A stretch of DNA of 64,000 nucleotides from positions 12,088,443 to 12,152,442 of the forward strand of contig VZDJ01000623.1 of the NCBI GenBank assembly GCA_008694505.1, in the 5' to 3' direction. The stretch is from Cyanoderma ruficeps (Eukaryota > Chordata > Aves > Passeriformes > Timaliidae). Both the position numbers and the translations under genes were made by a program. A model generated the notes under the pieces. That model was not told the DNA's origin, did no database searches, and saw only the letters and a program-made list of their open reading frames with translations. Of this stretch, positions 11,501 through 26,500 are shown in pieces (position 1 is the stretch's first letter; each line of letters begins with the position of its first letter).

Positions 11501-14500
11501 TAATCAAATATCGCTTTTTAGCCCTTTGATCTAACAGGTGTAATGACCTTTGTGATTGTGACTGACATGAAAACTCATAACTTAGGAATGGTGTGATGGT
11601 AGAAATCTTTGTTACATAAGGTTGCATAAATCAGAGGAAAAACCGAGTTCAGTTTAAACCTATTTCACTTTTGCTGTCTAATTAGCTTGGAATACTTTAC
11701 CAGTAAATCAGATTTATGGATTAAAGTGAAATAATTTTGGAAGAAATTTTCCACTTTTATTAGGAGTGCAGTCACCTTGCCTGTGGTGAACTTAGTCAAT
11801 GCTATTTCAACAAACTGTTTTCTTTTTTTTTTTTTGCTATTGAACTTTGAGTCTCACACTGAAATATATGTAGGAAAGTGAAATTTGAGTATGTTTCCTT
11901 AATATTAAAGTGTAAAAAATATCTAGTAAATTCTGAATATTATTTCTTGTACAAACCACTAAATGTTTTCTACATCTGCTTATAGGAAGCTTGTTCTTCT
12001 TGCTGTGCAAACTGATAAGTGCAGTTTGAAGTTGTGTGAATAGAATTTTATACCCAGTTTTGATTTTTTTTACGCAAATATTTTGACTTTTGTATCTGGA
12101 GTATGTCCAGTAGTGCATATATCTATCTATCTACAGATAATAAATTGGTTTTTTTTTAGTAAAAGAAATAAACTCATTATTGATGACATAGAAGCTCTTG
12201 ATGATCATGAAGCTCCTAGAAGTAGATCACATATGATAGTAGTGCTTGGACTGCATTGTTGGTGTATGTTAGGGAAAGTGTGTGTACCATACATACTTAT
12301 GCAAATGTGTGTATGCTTATTGTCCGATGCACAAGTCGGCAGAATCTGGTGTGTGCATGTCTATATGCATTTTTAATGTATGTGTTTTTGGAAGATGTTT
12401 GGTTTAGCTCTGTGCTACTATGAAGAATATGCTTAAAAGGTATTCTTGATTTATAATGAATAAAGCAGTTATAATGAAGCAGTAGCCTGGAAGAGTGTTG
12501 CAGGTTGTGTGTGGTGGCTTTTTTTTAATTTGTTCTTGGGGTGGTTTTTGTGGTTTTGTTTTTGCCTGTTTTTCTTCAGAACAAGACTGCAAATGTACTA
12601 AGGTAGAGACTAGGCAATAATCTCCAAGCTAAAATTTGTGGTGTGTGATACAGGGACAGGTGGCTATTCTGTTGGAGATGGTTTATTGTGTCTGTGTGTT
12701 GGTGTGGTATGTGTGGGTCTGTTTTGTGTTAGGGCCACAAATTGTTGGGCTTTGTTTGTCACAATGAATTAAATTAGTAAGACATGGAGACATTTTTGTA
12801 AATATTTCTTGTCATTTCTGCAAGTATTAGGCTTGGTTTTGCTTGGAAGTAGAAGTAACAGAAGTATTTCTATTGTGTTTGTTTCCTTGGTATAGTTTTG
12901 CATATTGTTGAAATAGATTATGTAACAAGTCCTTTCAAAGCGAAATAAAAGTGTGTTAATTTGTGGAACCGTGGCCATGTCACGCACATATTCTCCCATC
13001 ATAAAGGGAGAAATCAACATTGACTATGAATACAAAGTAATACAAATGACCTTGAAATCCTTTCAGTCACACTTGAATAATCATTATCCTGTAAAGATAG
13101 TGTAAAACGCAATTTTAGTCTTGTATGCCAACTAGAGGTGTGAAAGAGTGTGTTCTTTCACAAGAAAACTCTCAAAAGGATGGATTATGTGTATAAATTT
13201 GAAAGTGAAGATTATTTTAATCATTGGAAACCACTAACATTTTGGAGTTGGCTTTGGTCCAGAGGCTGGATACTTTGAACTTGTGGAAATAGGTAGTTAC
13301 TGCAAGAAATGTGGGCTGGTAGAAGGAGCGTGTGCTGCTTGGATGGGGACTTGTGGACTGACCCCTGTCCATTAGATCATAGTGAGGTGCATGGGTGCAG
13401 GTTCAGGGAGCAGAGTGGGGCTGTTGATAGGATAGCTGAGTTCAGGAGACAGCTGCAGAGTAGAGTCCATTTGTCTGCACAGCTTCCCACTCCTGGTACT
13501 GCGGACCAGGTTATTCAGCAGGAATAATTCACAGTAGTTTTGTGCAATCAACCTGTGTTTATGCTCGACTTACAGTCAGTTTGCTGTAGACTTACTTAAT
13601 TTCAAGTCTTGTCTTTCCTTGTAATGGACCTTGCATTAATGGACCTGAGTGAAGATGGGCTTGCAGAATCTTTTGCAAACAGTTGCTTGCTTTAAGAGGA
13701 GGGAACAGAACTTTAACAAAGCAGTGTGGGGAGAGTATTTCTGAAAAGAAATTTTTCTTTCCTTCACAGACCACTTCGTACATATTAGAGGAAGAGTACT
13801 GCTATGTCTATCAGGTTTCCAATTAAAGTTTAGTTCTTTTTATTAAATTTGTGGTTTTTAGTTATCTTGTAAAATGCTTTAGGGAGTTGTTTACTGTGGG
13901 AACACAGTGTAAGTGTAAGCAATGTTGATAAAATTTGACAAAGCAACAAACAAGTTATTGCATACTTGCAACTTCTGCACAGCAGTTGTATGATTTGTTT
14001 GTAATATCAATTTAAAAATTAGCTGATTAAAGCGCTTCTTGAACTCCTTCTTTATCTTCCAATCAACTATTTTTCTGCTTTTTTACACATATATGGCTAA
14101 TGAGTATGTAATTGGATGTGAGAAACACGTTTATTTAAGTAAAACAACAACCAATGGTAAGCTTGGTGTGCTGTGTTCTCTTGATTTAATAAAGCTCCAT
14201 AACATTGTAATGCTACATAACACATGTATTATTTCAGAGTCAAAACAACTAATTTCTTAAGATGTAAAATTGTTTTGCGTGTTAGAGTCACTTTTTTCTA
14301 CTTAGTCATGACAAATCCCAAGCCGAATAAAATATGTTAATTTTAACATACTACCTTGATAAAAATAATAGAAGGCCCCGTTAAAGCCCCCATGAAAATT
14401 GCAAAATACTCCTGTCTTAAATTTACTCCTGTGCTGTAGACGCTCAAGAGCATTTCTCATTGTACTTTAAAAAAACCTCATCTATTCCTCCCTCCTTCTG

Positions 14501-17500
14501 ACCAAATCTCAAAAGAGAGAGCCTTTTCAGAGAGTACTGCAAGCTGCTGAGTTGGGTGCTGTCTCTTCATGTAGTCCTTTGCTATGGAAGTAGTGGATAA
14601 TGTTGTGTAAGGAATAGCTGAACTTTTGATTAATCTGATGGTGGTAAAAACTAATTGTGTAACATTACAGGACTTAAAAATGCTGTAATCTCAGATTATC
14701 TCATAACAACAGCTGGTTGTCTCTGTGTACTATAACAAAAGAATTCAAGAGTGGTTCTCTAGAAATTAAATTCAGAAAGAAAGCATGTTAGATGTCTTGT
14801 TTTCCCATCACAATGGTCTTCTGTATTGTTGCAGCAACTTGAAAAGTAGGATTTTTCTATTCATGGTCACATCCATTGTAGATTTATATTAAACTTGATC
14901 TAACACAGTAATTACCTTTTCTTTCACTTAGGGCTCATAAATCTAGTATTTTGTAACAGCAGTTTATGTCCTGTAAAATTTCTTGCCAAACTGGTGCTAT
15001 TGAAAAGTTTCAATAACTTTACAAAATACATTAATTGAAATGAACTTGATTAATTTTGTTCCCAGCTTCATTAATTTATTTGCAGTAAGCTACACAGTGA
15101 TTTATCTCTGTGCTCCTAGTTACATCCATGTCATTTAGAATTTTAGTGCCCCCTGCAGCTGTGAATTACTTGTAGTTGATCATGTGCGTACCTATTCTTC
15201 TTTGTTTGTTGATATATAGTATAAAGTTATTGTGTCCTACTGCTGCTTTGTGTGACATGTCATTAGTCATATGTCTTTTCAAATTATTATCACCAAAAGG
15301 TGTCCTCTCTGATTCTTGTTCTGTTCTAGTTAGTTTTTTATCTACAAAAATGTGCTTTCCTATTTAGCTAATAAAAAAACTAATAAAAAAGGGCAGTATT
15401 CTACAAGTAGACTTTGTAACTTTTTTTTCTTATTAATTCAGAGTCTCCTGAAGGAAATGGATGCTAAATATTAATTATTTATTCCTTTTTTAGTTACTTT
15501 TTGCAGGATTGGTATTTTGTCTTCCTGCTTTCTGTGGGTTGGTCTCAAAACTTTTATTTTGATTTAATAGTAAGCATTTATTCTGATTACTGCTCTAGTG
15601 GAGTATTTCAATGTAAAGGTATTAACTTCTGATTTTTTGTTGTAAGTAGATGATAATAGATTCTTGAAACAATTTTGAGGTGATTTTGAGTAGTTTGTTT
15701 CTTCAGGATGTGTTTCTCATTAGTTAAGATGCTGGATTGACATAGTAGTTCCAGACCTGTTCTGATTCTAGTGATTGCTCCAGTCTGGGTGCAGGACCTT
15801 ATACACCTGCTCTTGTGGAGCTTCAAGGGTTTGCCTGGGCCCATCTCTTAAGCCCATCCAAGTCTCCCTGGATGGGATGTTCTCCTTCCAGTGGGTCCCC
15901 TGCATCACAGCTTGGTGTCATCTGCCAGCTTGTTGAGTGTGCACTTGATCCCTCTGTCAGTGTCATCGAGGGAGTGGTTTTGGCCCAGTGTGGACCTTGG
16001 TGGGACACCACTCGTTACTGATTTCCACTTGGAGTTGAGCTATTGACTGGAATTCTTTGGATAAGGAACTGCTTGAATGTCTGTATCTGACAGCCCATCT
16101 CTCAAACAAATCTCTCCAGCTTTAGTGGCAAGGATGTTGTGGGGGACTGTATCAAAGGCCTTACAGAAGAACTGATTTGATTGTAGATTAGTATTGTTAT
16201 CTTTAACAAGGATTTGTTAATTCTGACTTGAGCAAATACTCCTTTCTGTTATGTGTTCCAAACACCACCTACATTTAATTAAGTTTTATTGAGGAAAAAA
16301 AAAAAGAGTAAGACTGAACAGCCGCAGCTCCTATTAAAAAGCAAGATAATCCTTCCCTTTTCTCAGTTCTGAAGAAGGAGACTGTAACCTAAAGCTTTCA
16401 CCTTTTTTTGGTCAAGAGTTTTGGTATTCAAGTACAACTCAAATTAATGAATGGATAAGAGGCATTGTGAGCTACACAGATGAGCCTAGTTCTGTTGTTC
16501 TGGACTTCTTGCCTGTATATTAAAGATCTATGTGAATTTTGTTAGTATCAAGATAGCTTGGAGAATTAGCTGTTTATTTTGTGCAGACACCCACAGAGAA
16601 CCTTCCAGGTTAAAACCATTCATCTGCTCAAAAAGAAGTATGCTCTTAACACAGTCCTTAAAACTCCCGTATTATACCCATGGCTCCATTAAGGAACAGT
16701 GGAGTTCTGTACTATGTCTTTTTCCAAGTGGATTTGGATGTAGATCATTACAGTGGGACCCCTAAGTTCAGCTGATGTGTAGAGGTTACTGTTTAAAAAA
16801 AAATCACTAAATTATAATTCAAATTCCTGTGTACACACAAAATTGCCTTGGTAATTATGACGTACTGATCATAAAAAAAAAAAAAGTAGTTAGAATTCTA
16901 CTCAAATTGCAAGATTGATTAATTAAAAGGGTTTTTTGTGTCCGTTGAAGTTTTAGCAGAATTTTTAGGAGATCATTGTATTATGATCAGGTGTTCAAAA
17001 TCAGTCTGTGAGTCTTAGCTATGTGAACAGTACAGTGAAGAGGGATATTTTAGTCTGGATGGACTGGGAGAAAGAGAGGTATTATATGATGAAGTAGTTT
17101 TTGTGTTTGTATGGCTGTTTGTTTGTTTTTGGTGTGCAATCTCCCTCCCTTACCTGATACCAGAATGAAAGCTGAACCTACTTTGTGAAATCTTTATTAT
17201 CCAGTAGAATAGATGGGTGAGAGGTTCAGTGTTCTCTTGAAGTCTGGGAGACTCAAGACTCAGACTGGGAGAGCAGCTTTGCCTCTTCCCATGATGTCCT
17301 GGAGACTTTGTGGCAGGGGAGGAACTTACAAGGAATGTCACCAAGATGACTGCTGAGAGCTCTGAACATGCTCTCTGTCCTGAAGCTTTTGAACATCAAG
17401 ATTAGCAATGCACATGTTGTAATGAGTGGCACTTAACAGCTTGTAAGTCAGTTTATGAAGGCTCAAGGAACTGTAATTAATCCTTTAGGTTTTCTTGCCA

Positions 17501-20500
17501 GCATCTCTTTTGCTATTAATAAAGTAGGAACAGAAGTCATTGTTCCTTCATTAACAGCATGCCCAGATCTGGAAGATGTACATAAAACTTGTCTGGGAAG
17601 ATAAACGCAGTGGAGCAAGTTTCACTGGTATGTCTGTGCTATGCTGCCTCCCTGATGCAGATTATTGGTTAGTTGTGCTCTCACGTGTGTTTTAGCCACA
17701 GTGGACAGCTACTCTGCATGTAATGTATGTTTGCAGTTAACTGAGAAAAACTGACCTGGATGAGAGGTTAAGGGCTAGCCTTATACTAGAATTTGATATA
17801 GTAGTAATGTAAAGCTAAACTAAAATGATACTTCCAATGCAACCACTGGAGTAAAGGCTCATAATTAAATCAGTAAGAGCTGCTCTTTTTAATTTTTTTT
17901 TCTTTTTTTTTACATTCAGAATACGGTTTAAAAGCTTTTGCATTAGTTGTATGTGAAAAGTTAGAAACTGCTTCAGTGACCTCAATGTAAAAATAAAACC
18001 AGTTGATGATGCACAGAAATTGAATGTTTTGGGAGAACTATGAGAAACAACATCTGCTGCTGCCAGAGTTGTTCTCCCTTACCTATTTCCATCACTGGCT
18101 TCACATATTGCAGTTCTTAGCAGTTTCAATAATCTTTTTGCCTTAGCTTTCCTAATGACTTGCTTTCTTGTACCTTGTAACACCAACCTCTTCTGCTTCT
18201 GCATCTGACTTTTTATGTGAAGTAGCAGACGAGATGTACTTTCCTACTCTTTTCTAGCAAAGGCTCTGAAAAGGATCTTATCCTGTATTTACAAAGGTGG
18301 ATTGGACTTTATTTCCTGTTTCTGCAGCGTTCAGAATAACTCTTTGTTCCATTGAGATTAAGGGCAGTGTTTGATTAAAAAAAACCCCAACAACTAATGA
18401 AGTGCCTAACAGAGCTATTATTCATTTTGAAAACCAGTTGCTGTGGTTGCCATAGTAATAACAAGCCCTCTATTAAAGCTATTTTCTATATGTACTGCCT
18501 GTATTATAACATGCTGTTGGGGGAGCTGCAGTTCTGTGCATCTATGCTTTTGAAAGAATTTTCCAGCTTTGTATAGTTAAAATATCCAGGGAATTTATGT
18601 TATAGGAACATAAAACATGTAAATCTAGTTTATCATATCTGTCAAGGAGTTGCTCATGCAGGCCATCACTTCATGTAGCCATTTATAGTAATCTCCGTGA
18701 AATAACAGCTGTATCAAAAATGAATAATACATACAGAGAAATTTTGGATTCCTTTAATATTTCTTATTTTTTATGTATTTGTAATGAATAGAATGATTAG
18801 CTTGTAGTTCCAAGAAAAATACTTATAGACTTGGTTGTTTGTCCTCATGTGTTTTAGGTGTAGTGGGTAATAACTCCAGTAATAACTCCAGTAATTGCTT
18901 GTATAGTCAAAGGCTGGTAAACTAATGGCATGTTTTCTTTGTAAAAATCCCCATGAAATATTTATGGAATATGAGAAGTCTAAATCTAAATGCAGTAAAA
19001 GGATACTCCTAAGATTTCTGTTAGAACAATTGCTTTAAACTTCTTCCTCAGAGAGAGGAAACGTATCTGTAAATGTATTGTATTAAACTATATAAAACAA
19101 TTTTCCCCAAAATTTAATTAATCATTTTAATTTGAAGCATTTTCATACCACATTATCCCTTCATAATAAGATATCCTAAAAGCAACAGTGTTTCTGTGAA
19201 ACACTAAGCAGAAGTGATAGTTGGCTGGTGCCAGCAAATTGAGATACTTTTCATCTAAAATCTGTGGGGATTTATAAATTCTTTCATACTCCTTGGTCAT
19301 GGAATTATGTCAAATAATGAGGCAGCTGAAAAACAGAGTAACAATTGGGGTTTAAACTGTTTCTTTGGAAAGTATCCTTTCAATTTGGGACAGAGTTTAC
19401 AGACAGGGTTTTACAGATACTGTTTTTGGATCTGCCTAGTTTCAGCTGGTTCTTTGCTCACACTTTTAACAAGTGATCATGTCTGTAATAAGAATATTTA
19501 CAAATGCTCATTTTCAAAATAATTGTTCTGGAAGTTTAGGAAAATATTTAGGAAGCAAGACTATTTTTTGCAGTACTATCTTGATTGAAAGTATATGTCT
19601 GATTTGTAGGTGCTATTTAAAACTCTTGTAGAAAGTTTGTGCTTGGGAATATGCTCAGTAACTCAAAACTAGGATGTCTAACTCCCTTGGGCAATCTGCA
19701 AGGGGAAGGAGTTGCTCTAATGATAATTCATTGAAGTTATGCTCTGACTAGGGAGACTGTAATGTTACAGTCAATGACAAATAGTTTAATAATTAATTAA
19801 AATATTAAGTTCATAGAATAGTTTGGGTTGGAAACTACCTTTAAGCCTATCTAGTTCAAAATCTCTGCAATTGGCAGGGACATATTCAACTAGATCAGGT
19901 TGGTCCAAGATCCTCACCCGGAATGTTTCCAGAGATGGGACATTCACAACTTGTCTGGGCAACCTGTTCCAGTGTTTCACCATCTTCACTGTAAAAAATT
20001 TCTTCTTTATATCTAGTCTGAAGCCACTCTCTTTCAGATTAAAACCATTACCCCTTGTCCATATCAGGACACTCTGACAAAAATCTGTCCCCATCTTTCT
20101 TGTAAAGCTCCCTTTAGGTATTGAAGGGCCACAATGTCTGTCCAGAGCCTTCTCTTTTCCAGGCTGAACAACCCCAACTCTCTCAACCTGCCTTCATAGG
20201 GAGGGTGGTCCAGCTGATGCCTGATGCCATAAGCCAAAATATTAAGATGATAAAAAGCAGCTTCCTTTAATGAATGTTCTTTATGGTGCAAATATGGCAG
20301 GATGCACACATAATACAGGACCCTGAAAATTTTATGATTTTAACAAATTAGCATACTGAGAACTGGGATGCAAGTATTTCAATTATGTCTTATTTGATTT
20401 TTAGGAACTTACCTGTTGAGTCATTTTTAAGAATGAAGCCTATCTTAATAGAACTGTAATGGAAATGCTTGCTGTAAAATTTGGTTTTGTATGTCTAATA

Positions 20501-23500
20501 AAATGCATATGTAGTTAATGTATTTTAACAGCAGGGTTAGGATTTAGCTTCACTGACAGTCTTTTATGTATATCTAAAATGGTGCTCTTGTGTATATGCT
20601 TCAATTTTTTTTCCTCATCACCAGAAGCATTTTTATTTTATAGTAGTGTTAGACTAAGTCTTCCCAGAGCAACTTTTGTCCTGCTGTTGTAATTGTTGTT
20701 GGACAGGGCAGGATCCTTTGCTTTCTTTCCTCTTGTTTTGTTGATGAACCATCAGGGGAAAGCATCATGTGAATTGATGCTTTAGCAATGGTGTCGTGAG
20801 GGGTCAGACTGTGTGCTTTTGGGGTTTGCTACTACACCTAATAAGAATTCCTGCATAGCCCCTTCCAGTTGTTACTCTGTGCTCTTTGTCCCTGGCAAAA
20901 TAGTTGAGCTCACTGTAGTGAAAAGTTAGGACCAGAATTTTATATGATCTTTTTTGGATTAGTCTGAGATCTTGGAATTTTGGAAGACTGTGATATTGGA
21001 CAGCAGTCAGTGTGAAGAAATAGAATTATCACATACCCAGGGCTAATGGTTTATGATAGAATTGACTTAACTCTCAGATGTGCAATCATCCAACAGTTCT
21101 CTATCCTGAAAGCAATTACTTACCACTTATGAAAGCAAAACCAGAAATGAAAGCCTTGAGAAAGTTCAGAAGGATGGCATGACAACAGAGCAGAGGAGGT
21201 TATTAAATACAATAGAAGGTTATTAAATACAATCCAAAAGGTAAAGTTCTGTGTCAGATAAGGAGAACAGCAGAATATGAATCCTGTAAGGCCAAATGAA
21301 GTGAAGCATTTCTAAAAGAGTTTGAGAAACAACTTAGAAACATAGAAAAATGAGCTTTAAATGGTTTTTCTCAGATATATTGGGAGAAGGAACATTGTCA
21401 AAGATTTTGTAGGCACAGCAGACAATCTAGGTGTAAAAAGAGCTCCCAGAGATGAGAAGGCGGTGGCAAAGCAACATATATAATTATTTGTGTTCAGCAT
21501 GGAAGAATGCAGAGTTGTATTCACTCCCAAATCCTATGTAATGGATAAATAGTGAATCTGTTTCAAATAAGTGTTATATTGTTAAAAAAAAAAAAATAAA
21601 TCATTGTCCTTGGTTTTTTCTTCCATGTCCAGTGCTGAGATTTCCTTCCAGAAAGAGCAGTTCTTTTGAACCCACTCCCGATAGTATGTGTTATTGTCTG
21701 GAATTATGTGATCGCCCAAGATATCCCTAATTAAAGGAAATTTATGTTCATTACAGAGTAGCATCAGGAGGGGAGGGAGGGAAAATAAGCTGTGTTCCAA
21801 TTTTCTTGTGTATTTCCTATCTTTGACCTTAAATGAGTTACTTAAAAGTAAGTGGAATTTTTGTACTAGGTGATTTGGGATGATCTGTCATTCATTTAAT
21901 CACATGCTTTGTCGCTGTTCTCTACATGAAAGAACTACACTCGCCATCAGGTTGAAGAGGCGAAAGAAGGGAAGTTTGTTATAATTTGGGGTTTAAATGG
22001 GATTTGGAATGTGAATAAGGATTGGGGGATGAGAGGAACACCCTTCTGACCCCAGTGGTCAAACTAGCAGTCCATCACAGAGGGGGCTGAGAAAACAGTC
22101 TACTTGTTTATGTTACATGTGTGAGAATCTCCAGTAGAAATATGTAAACAATTATCAGAAGGCTAAAGAATTAGGGTGACGTTGCTTCACACTTCTGATT
22201 GTGACAGTAGATCTGCGTATTTTCCTTCTTTATACTTTTTTTTTTCTTTACATGGACTGTTGTTAGAGTTTGGTACCCACATTTGGACTTGGATTCCTAT
22301 TGAGTTGAGTTAAGGGTGGAGCAAGAAAATGGAACGGTGAAAGATTAGAGTGGGTTTGAGGGGTCTAGAGTTGGGAATAGACAATTGTGTTACTAGAAAG
22401 TAGTAAAAGTAGTTGCTGAGTAACTATTTATTTTCTGTTTTCTTCATATACTAATTACATAGTTTGTAAATGGTACAGATGTGTGTAAAGGTACCCAAAA
22501 CTTGAAACTTGAGCAAAATGATTGTATAAGGAAGTAATAAACTAAAGCAAAAGATCCTTTTCCTTTCGGCCTGGATACAAATAGTAAAGCACATTTGTTC
22601 ATAAATACTGCACAAGGAGGAGTAGAGCAGGAAGATGCACAGTTGGAGATTTTGCTTTTGAAGTCTTGGAGCTTTCACTGGTATTAAAACAACTGGAGCT
22701 GACTGTCATACTTTGGGATGGAAGGGAAATACATATATAATTTGTAGATTGTTTAGTTAAGGCAGATATCTCTTTCTTCAAATTGTTTTTGTTCATAAAC
22801 TACAAAATACTGTTTTTCTACTCTTGTTAATGTTATATGTTTGCTTTGCCTTTACGTCTTCTGAGCAGTTCCTGCCTTTCTGGCTTTTAGAAGAATATAA
22901 CCAGTGATACTGTTACTTACGCAGTAGGTGCTTGGTATCGTGAGGATTTACTTGGCATCAAATCACAGGTGGAATTGAAGCTTGTTGCAGAAGTGGTAGG
23001 GGCTGCAAGCCAATGCTGAAGCTGCTTGGAGGCTGAGCAAGCTCCCTGGGGTGTGGAGAATTACTGTGGGTGATGTGAGAAGTTGCTGTATGTAACAAAC
23101 CGCAGTGTGAGAAGCTGACACAAGTTGTAGATGGCACCTTATGGCATGCATGGATTTCACAAGTAGTAAAGGGGGAATTGTGAGAGGTGCCCAAACAGTG
23201 CCATTGCATGGAAAGAAACACTGGGAACACTTAGGGAAGTGCAGTGTTACAAGACCAACAGTGCTTGATAATTGTTTCAGAAATACCAAATTTGGGTATA
23301 GCAGTAGCAAAGCTGGGACCATGAAGGGAAGAAATAATTGGAGTGGTTTTAAATGGGGACAGAGAAAAGGAAGTAGAAGTGGGCTTGAAAAAGATCAAAA
23401 AATGGGAAACAGGATTAAGTGATGTAACCAGGTGCTGTCTGGGATTCGTGTTGGGCAACTTGTGAGTGACGATCACAGGTGGAGTATGACAAGAAGTGAA

Positions 23501-26500
23501 ACTTGTTTCAGTTACTTACTGCATCATTTTCCCATTGAATCCTTGTGTTTGCTGTGACAGCATACTCATAATGAAGTGTATTTGTTCTGCCAGCCTGTGA
23601 TTTTTTGAATTTATCTCTTAACCTGTGTTTATAGTCTGTACAAGGTCTGCTTTCATTGTTACTTTGAGACTTTGATTCACGCTGAACTCTAGTAGTGTCA
23701 TATTTTTCTGATGTTACTGATCCTTTGGTCATTTTTATTCTTCCAATGCCTCTCAAGTTCTTGAGATGAAGGATAAGGGAGAAATTTACTGTGAAGTGTG
23801 AAATTTCTTGGGGTTAGGTGTATAAGCATGCTTTTGTGCTTCCTCCATCCATGCATATTTAGTGTGCAGTAGTACTGTGAACTTCTTGATGTTTTTTGAA
23901 AACATATGCTGCTGCTCCTTATTTTGTGTAGACTTTAATAATATTACAACTGCTTTACCTGTTTTGATATACTGTATTCCTTTCATATGTATCTCAAAAA
24001 TACTTGAAAGAATAATACATTTATATAGTAAGTTGCCAACTGAGACAATATGAGGAATGTAAACCAAAATGTAAGGCTGAGAAATACTTCAGAGAGTTAC
24101 TGTATCACACTCAGTACCTGTTGCTATAGATGTCCCTATGGATCGCAGTTATCCAGTATTTTATGCATTAGGATTGCCCTCTATTTCTGTATTCACTGGA
24201 TTTTCTAAGATGACTGTTGTTGGAAATACCTTTGTGCTAATTTGAACATATCTGTGTATGTAAATTGGTAGTAGTTTCCTTGCTTCTGATGAAACCATTG
24301 TGTTTTAATAGATGAATTGCGAAAATTGAGTTGGTCTGGCATTCCCAAACGGGTTCGTCCAATTGCATGGAAGCTTCTTTCAGTAAGTTGTATTTTTTTT
24401 TTATTCTTCCTCTGCATTTAGTACTAATAGCTTTTTCAAACATTGCAGGTGATTTTGCATGAGTTGTAATCCATCGGTGAGGGTTGGAAGCATGTCTTGT
24501 GCTGAATTGTAATGGAAGTTATGTTCTTTTACTCAATTTCAAGATTAATCTATCAAATTGAAAGGAGGGGGATGAGAAGTAGTAGTAAATCATCCCACCT
24601 GTGTATCTTTATTTTTCAGTCTGGCTTTTTTATGAAAGAAGGGCTTGTGGTAACAGTGGCTTCTTTCAACCAGTTGTGATGGAATGGTGGAGAGTTCAAA
24701 GACAAGTACATTCTTAACAGTTTTCTTGGAAGTAGACACACAGTAGGGGAAATGAAGACTATCAGTGTCCTATGAAAGGCTTTGTTCTGACTTCACATTA
24801 AAGTAACTGCAAGAAAGGATTGTAGTGAGGAAAAGCAGTGATAGGATCTATAGGGTTTTTTGGCTGATTCTTCTATAGTGCTTTAAGATGAACAACTCTG
24901 AACCACTATGCCAATTACGTTGTGGCATTGGCTCTCCTGATGTCAGACCTGTGTCAGTTCAGAGAGCCAATCTCATTAAAAAGCTAATCACTTTTTTATG
25001 GTGTGAGTTTTTGGCTGGCTGAGCACTCTGATCTTTTCCCTATGGCCAGAGGATTTTGCAATGGCTGTAGCTTGAGAGTAGGTTGGCTGAAGTACCATGG
25101 AGGTGTTTCAGTTGGGCATCAGAGAGAAGCTTGTGGGAGTATGTAGTTCACTGGGTTTGGTGTTACAGAACAGGATTTTTTTCATCTTGGTGTTTGCACT
25201 GTTTTTATAAAAGGTTGTTCTGCAGAAATACAGTTTATTCTTCATAGAACTACTTTTCATGTCAATCTTTTCAGCTATAATGCTTGTGATGACAAACAGT
25301 TAAGCATTTTAGCTGTTGTTTGCCTGCCTGTGGTTGGGAGAAGGTTTATGAGGATGTTTGTATTAAAAAGAAGCAGAACTCTCGTGATGTCTACTCTCCA
25401 GAGGCTGTGAAAGACACTTTCTCAGCAAATCTTGCTGCATTTAAGAACTGTTTAAAATTCTGAATTATGCACACACCAGTTTAGCACTATCCAATTTCTC
25501 AGAGAGTAGACTTAAATAGCTTTGCTTTTTATAGAATAATTCTATAGGGAATGCAAAGTATTTACTTCAGATTGACACTGATTTCCAGTGACTGAAAGAG
25601 TCTCTTGCTAAGCTAAATTTGCAGCTTAGTTCCTTCTAATGCTAAATGCAGATGCAGCTTAATGGTGGATATTCAAATATCCTGCTGTAATTGAAATTAA
25701 ACATGGAGCTTACAATTTATTTTAGTTCTGTTTCCAAAGTTATATGTGATTTTGGTAGTAAAAAAGGCACTTTATTCTCTTGAAGTTTAGGATGTCTGTT
25801 TTAAAGGACTAAAAGTAAGAAAAATTATGGCTAACTCAAAGCTGACTTTGAAACATAGTAAGCTAAAGGATAAGCATTTTTTAGGTTCTGAATTAGAAGA
25901 TTGACACTGAAGTTTTGAGAGTTGGAATTATGCAAATTATAAAAATATAAAATGAGCTGACTCCTGCTTTCTAGTAAGAGCATAGGCTTTTCAGAAGCTT
26001 TAACTTAATTCTGTAAGTTGATTTTAATTTAGTATTCCTGGTCTAGAAAAATGCCTAACTGTAGAGTTCTCTTGTTCTGTTGCTTTAACAACTTCAGTTT
26101 GGGATCATCTTCAGTTCAATTTTCATCTTGCCATACCTCTGCAAAAACTTGCTTTCAGATTGCTTTTTTTTATACTTTAGCAATTAGTGGATTTTTTTTT
26201 TTGAGTAAAAAATCTACCAAACTGTGGGGTTTTTTGTTTTTGTTGTTTGTTTTTTCTACCTCCAAGTGGCAGTATTTTGAAAATTCTTAGCTTTTCTTAA
26301 GTAAGTCCTGCTGTGATTTCTTATCTATTATGTGGTCCTCATTTAGTATGTTTTGGAAACCCGAAGACGAGTTGTTTAGTAATCATTATTTTCTATACTG
26401 TAGGGCAGAATTTTGTTTCATCTTCTTTCCCAAGTGGGAAAGGAAAGTGCTTTCAGTGTTTGTGGTCATAAGGTGCACCATGCTTTTTCCTGATGGTAAC

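Larger units (their letters stand above)
10516..24311 (+). other. TBC1D22A: TBC1D22A intron 4
   Basis: A 13.8-kb phase-1 intron that separates the N-terminal region exons from the TBC-domain exons. It has two CR1 fragments (15789-16180 and 19808-20225, both minus), TG-rich sequence at about 12240-12390 and 12630-12740, and small tandem duplications at 18868-18895 and 21197-21233. Open frames on both strands at 22958-23422 are unrecognised. No internal gene was found. Confidence 0.85.

Noticed and set aside
15815..16021. Plus-strand open frame of 68 codons in intron 4
   Set aside because: Antisense of the CR1 reverse-transcriptase remnant on the minus strand.
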